Source of the DNA: Dechloromonas sp.
GTDB taxonomy: Bacteria > Pseudomonadota > Gammaproteobacteria > Burkholderiales > Rhodocyclaceae
Length of the DNA stretch: 42,860 bases
NCBI GenBank assembly: GCA_016791065.1
Contig: JAEUOD010000117.1
Coordinates: 1-42,860 of the forward strand
Reading direction: 5' to 3'
Shown: positions 40,751-42,860 of the stretch, piece by piece
Layout of the letters: the number at the start of each line of letters is the position of its first letter
Position numbering within the stretch: the first letter of the stretch is position 1
Translations under genes and position numbers: made by a program
The notes under the pieces: model-generated
The model's input: only the letters and a program-made list of their open reading frames with translations
The model's database searches: none
Told to the model about the DNA's origin: nothing

Positions 40751-42411
40751 TACGCCCCCTCTTTCAAGGCACGACGCAGTATCTTGCCGACGTTGGTGCG
40801 CGGCAGGTCGTCGCGGAATTCGACATGTTTCGGAATCTTGTAGCCGGTAAGCACGGTCCGGCAGTGCTCGATCAGCGCCTTTTCGGTCAGTCTGGGATCC
40901 TTGCGCACGACGAAAATCTTCACCGCCTCGCCGGAATGCTCGTCGGCCACGCCGATGGCCGCGACATCGATGACGCCCGGATGCATGGCGACAGCCTCCT
41001 CGACTTCGTTCGGATAAACGTTGAAGCCTGAGACCAGGATCATGTCCTTCTTGCGATCGACCAGGAAAACATAGCCCTGGGCATCGACGTAGCCCATGTC
41101 GCCGGTGCGCAGGAAGCCGTCGGCGTAGAAGACGTTTTCCGTCTCGTCCGGTCGATTCCAGTAGCCCTTCATGACCTGCGGTCCGCGAATGCAGATTTCG
41201 CCGACCTGGGTCGGCGGTACTTCGCTACCGTTATCGTCGCGGATCGAGACCTCGGTCGAGGAAATGGGCAGGCCGATGGCGCCGTTGAATTCCTTCATGT
41301 CGAGCGGATTGATCGTCGCTGCCGGCGAGGTCTCGGTCAGACCGTAGGCTTGCAGCAACGGTATGCCCGTGACCTTGAGCCAACGGTCGGCCACCGGCCC
41401 CTGCACCGCCATGCCGCCCCCGAGCGTGACGCGCAGGGTCGAGAAATCGAGCTTGGCAAAATCCGGGTTGTTGAGCAGCGCGTTGAACAGGGTATTGACC
41501 CCGGTCACCACGCTGACCGGGTACTTGCCCCATTCCTTGATGAAGCCCGGAATATCGCGCGGATTGGCGATCAGCAGGTTGCGGGCGCCGATCATCAGGA
41601 AGATCAGGCAGTTCGCGGTCAAGGCGAAGATGTGATAGAGCGGCAATGCCGTCAGGATCAACTCCTCGCCTTCGCGGATCACCGGCTTGATCCAGGCATG
41701 AGCCTGCATCACATTGGCGGCGATGTTGCCGTGAGTCAGCATCGCGCCCTTGGAGACCCCGGTCGTCCCGCCCGTGTATTGCAGGAAGGCCGTGTCGTCC
41801 TGGTTCAAGGCAACCGGCTGCCAACCGTGCCGCCGCCCGGCGGCCAGGGCTGCCTTGAAGCCGATGGCCCCCGGCAGCGTCCAGGCCGGCACCAGCTTCT
41901 TGACGTGGCGGACGACGAGATTGACCAGCATGCCCTTGAGCGCGCCGAGCATCTCGCCCATCGGCGTCACCAGTACATGCTTGACCTGCGTGTTGGCAAC
42001 GATCTGATCCAGGGTATGCGCGAAATTCTCGACGATGACGATGGCGACGGCACCCGCATCCTTGAGCTGATGTTCCAGTTCGCGGGGCGTATAGAGCGGG
42101 TTGCAATTGACCACGACGCACCCGGCGCGCAGCGTGCCGAACAGGGCAACCGGGTATTGCAGCAGGTTGGGCATCATCAGCGCGACGCGATCGCCCTTCT
42201 TCAGGCCCAGCGATTGCAGCCACCCGGCAAAGGCCCGGGTTTCCTCGTCGAGCTCCCGGTAGGTCATTTCCTGCCCCATGCTGATGTAGGCCACCTTGTC
42301 GGCATAGGTCGCGCAGGCCTGCTCGAACAAGCCGACCAGCGACGGAATGTGCGCGATGCTGATTTCGGCGGGGACGCCCGCGGGATAACTCTTCAACCAG
42401 ATCTTTTCCAT
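40750..42411 (-). CDS. fadD: Long-chain fatty acid-CoA ligase
   Basis: A 553-aa adenylate-forming enzyme that activates fatty acids to acyl-CoA at the inner membrane. The P-loop-like AMP-binding motif is [11 protein letters not shown] (212-222). Later motifs include [33 protein letters not shown] and the C-terminal hinge with [23 protein letters not shown] strong RBS (GGAGGAG) precedes the ATG. It heads the intact part of the operon, downstream of the IS-broken chalcone isomerase-like gene. Confidence 0.95.
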   Translation of the reverse strand: MEKIWLKSYPAGVPAEISIAHIPSLVGLFEQACATYADKVAYISMGQEMTYRELDEETRAFAGWLQSLGLKKGDRVALMMPNLLQYPVALFGTLRAGCVVVNCNPLYTPRELEHQLKDAGAVAIVIVENFAHTLDQIVANTQVKHVLVTPMGEMLGALKGMLVNLVVRHVKKLVPAWTLPGAIGFKAALAAGRRHGWQPVALNQDDTAFLQYTGGTTGVSKGAMLTHGNIAANVMQAHAWIKPVIREGEELILTALPLYHIFALTANCLIFLMIGARNLLIANPRDIPGFIKEWGKYPVSVVTGVNTLFNALLNNPDFAKLDFSTLRVTLGGGMAVQGPVADRWLKVTGIPLLQAYGLTETSPAATINPLDMKEFNGAIGLPISSTEVSIRDDNGSEVPPTQVGEICIRGPQVMKGYWNRPDETENVFYADGFLRTGDMGYVDAQGYVFLVDRKKDMILVSGFNVYPNEVEEAVAMHPGVIDVAAIGVADEHSGEAVKIFVVRKDPRLTEKALIEHCRTVLTGYKIPKHVEFRDDLPRTNVGKILRRALKEGA

Positions 42412-42433
42412 GTTTTTCTCCTCCTCTCCCGTC

Positions 42434-42720
42434 TCACGAACCCAGCAAGGCCTTCTTCAGGGCAACATCGACCGGTTTTTCACCGAGCCAGACCTTGAGC
42501 AAGGCGCGGGCAAATTCGCCTCCCGCCACCTTGCCGCGTCCCATGCCGTTAAGACTGACTGCGATGCCGTCGGCCGCAAAATCGATGGCGATGACGTCGC
42601 CCTCCCTGACCTTGCCGATTCCGCGCATGATCGCCGATAACTGCTCCGACTGGGGCTTGATCGCCACCAGCTCGGCCGGCGCATGGTTGTTGGCCAGCCC
42701 TTCTTCGAGCGCCTCGCTCA
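42434..42720 (-). pseudogene. Chalcone isomerase-like protein, truncated by an insertion element
   Basis: About 95 C-terminal codons remain, ending GKVAGGEFARALLKVWLGEKP and [11 protein letters not shown], the usual tail of bacterial chalcone isomerase-like (CHIL) proteins. The upstream half is replaced by an IS5-family element joined near 42720, so no native start remains. The gene would have been first in an operon with fadD (22-bp gap). Any expression would need a start from the element; the fused frame reading into the IS is not a genuine protein. Confidence 0.8.
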
Positions 42721-42860
42721 GAACCTGTTCACGATCTTCTGAGCAAAAGTGCGAGGAATGCAAGGTGAATGAACTGTAGGCTGGTGTTGAGTTTGCGTTC
42801 GCAGTTTTTCCATAGACGGCGGCATTTCTCGATCCAGGCGAATGATCGCTCAACTACCCA
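42721..42860 (-). mobile_element. IS5-family insertion sequence (left part missing from window)
   Basis: The end of the element lies near 42721: GAACCTGTTCACGATCTT is the likely inverted repeat start, with TCA (42718-42720) a possible 3-bp target duplication. The rest runs past the right edge. The family call comes from the transposase C-terminus. Only one end is visible, so the exact boundary is approximate. Confidence 0.75.
42729..42860 (-). CDS. IS5-family transposase, C-terminal fragment
   Basis: 43 residues plus a stop (TGA at 42731..42729) are visible, starting WVVERSFAWIEKCRRLWKNC and then a hydrophobic end (LAFLALLLRRS). The VERSFAW...RRL pattern is the conserved DDE-domain glutamate region (E of the triad) of IS5-group transposases. 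The N-terminal part lies beyond the window. The element is oriented like the broken gene. Confidence 0.8.
   Translation of the reverse strand, partial: WVVERSFAWIEKCRRLWKNCERKLNTSLQFIHLAFLALLLRRS

Noticed and set aside
1-42860. CRISPR arrays, tRNA or rRNA genes, prophage or integrase genes
   Set aside because: No spaced identical repeats, no cloverleaf or rRNA-like segments, and no phage genes were seen; the only mobile DNA is the IS fragment at the right edge.

Overview
The window is a gene-dense, high-GC stretch of a betaproteobacterial chromosome, most likely from the Rhodocyclales (Dechloromonas/Azonexus-like). This is inferred from gene content: a class I phaC followed by two phaB paralogues with phaR next to them, a RegB/RegA redox pair, a Sco/PCuAC copper module, a TAXI-type TRAP transporter, and beta-oxidation genes. 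It rests on no database search. Neighbouring genes are packed with 4-nt overlaps and short gaps, and no gene-free stretch exceeds 300 bases.

Layout. 1-3807 (minus strand) is the polyhydroxyalkanoate locus phaC-phaB-phaB, then a terminator, then phaR, which runs off the left edge. 3894-6257 holds a small membrane protein, a ZIP metal transporter, and a GcvA-like LysR regulator divergent from a small lipoprotein. The 3' flank of the lipoprotein gene looks like a small RNA (C-rich loop plus a strong terminator). 6451-8390 holds a succinyl-CoA:acetate-type CoA-transferase and an unknown 66-residue protein whose promoter is covered by a perfect palindrome. 8401-10907 holds pgeF (yfiH), rluD and bamD; rluD and bamD diverge from overlapping start codons. 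10914-18411 (minus) is a run of DUF748, rmuC, DUF3293 and a Ser/Thr kinase-HDOD-GAF protein. 18552-20298 holds a membrane protein, a REC-GGDEF diguanylate cyclase and a CheY-like regulator. 20299-25725 holds gloB, then a tight plus-strand run of methyltransferase-like, rnhA, dnaQ, a membrane alpha/beta hydrolase, an M18 aminopeptidase and an ICMT-like methyltransferase. 25795-27581 is a RegB/RegA (PrrB/PrrA) pair. 27578-28840 is a predicted Na+/H+ antiporter. 28982-30538 (minus) is a copper-delivery cluster: FixH-like protein, Sco1/SenC and PCuAC chaperone; it diverges from a TlpA-like thioredoxin and a crotonase. 32129-35529 is a TAXI-TRAP transporter with DUF1850. 35539-37557 is a TupA-like tungstate/molybdate binding protein divergent from a ModE-like regulator with a ligand-binding domain. 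37583-42411 (minus) holds a small conserved protein, acyl-CoA dehydrogenase, nitronate monooxygenase and FadD. At the right edge the gene upstream of fadD (chalcone isomerase-like) is cut by an IS5-family element.

How the parts fit. The carbon-storage genes, CoA-transferase and acyl-CoA genes fit a lifestyle of storing and using short- and longer-chain acyl-CoA. The RegBA pair and the Sco/PCuAC/TlpA cluster fit control of respiratory oxidase assembly. The two are tied together by near-identical 19-bp dyads (16 of 19 positions) upstream of regB and in the intergenic region between the copper cluster and tlpA. Both resemble the published RegA/PrrA consensus GCGGC-N5-GTCGC. The most interesting new items are these dyads, the putative sRNA at 6290-6407, the palindrome-controlled 66-aa gene, and the overlapping symmetric promoters between the LysR gene and the lipoprotein gene.
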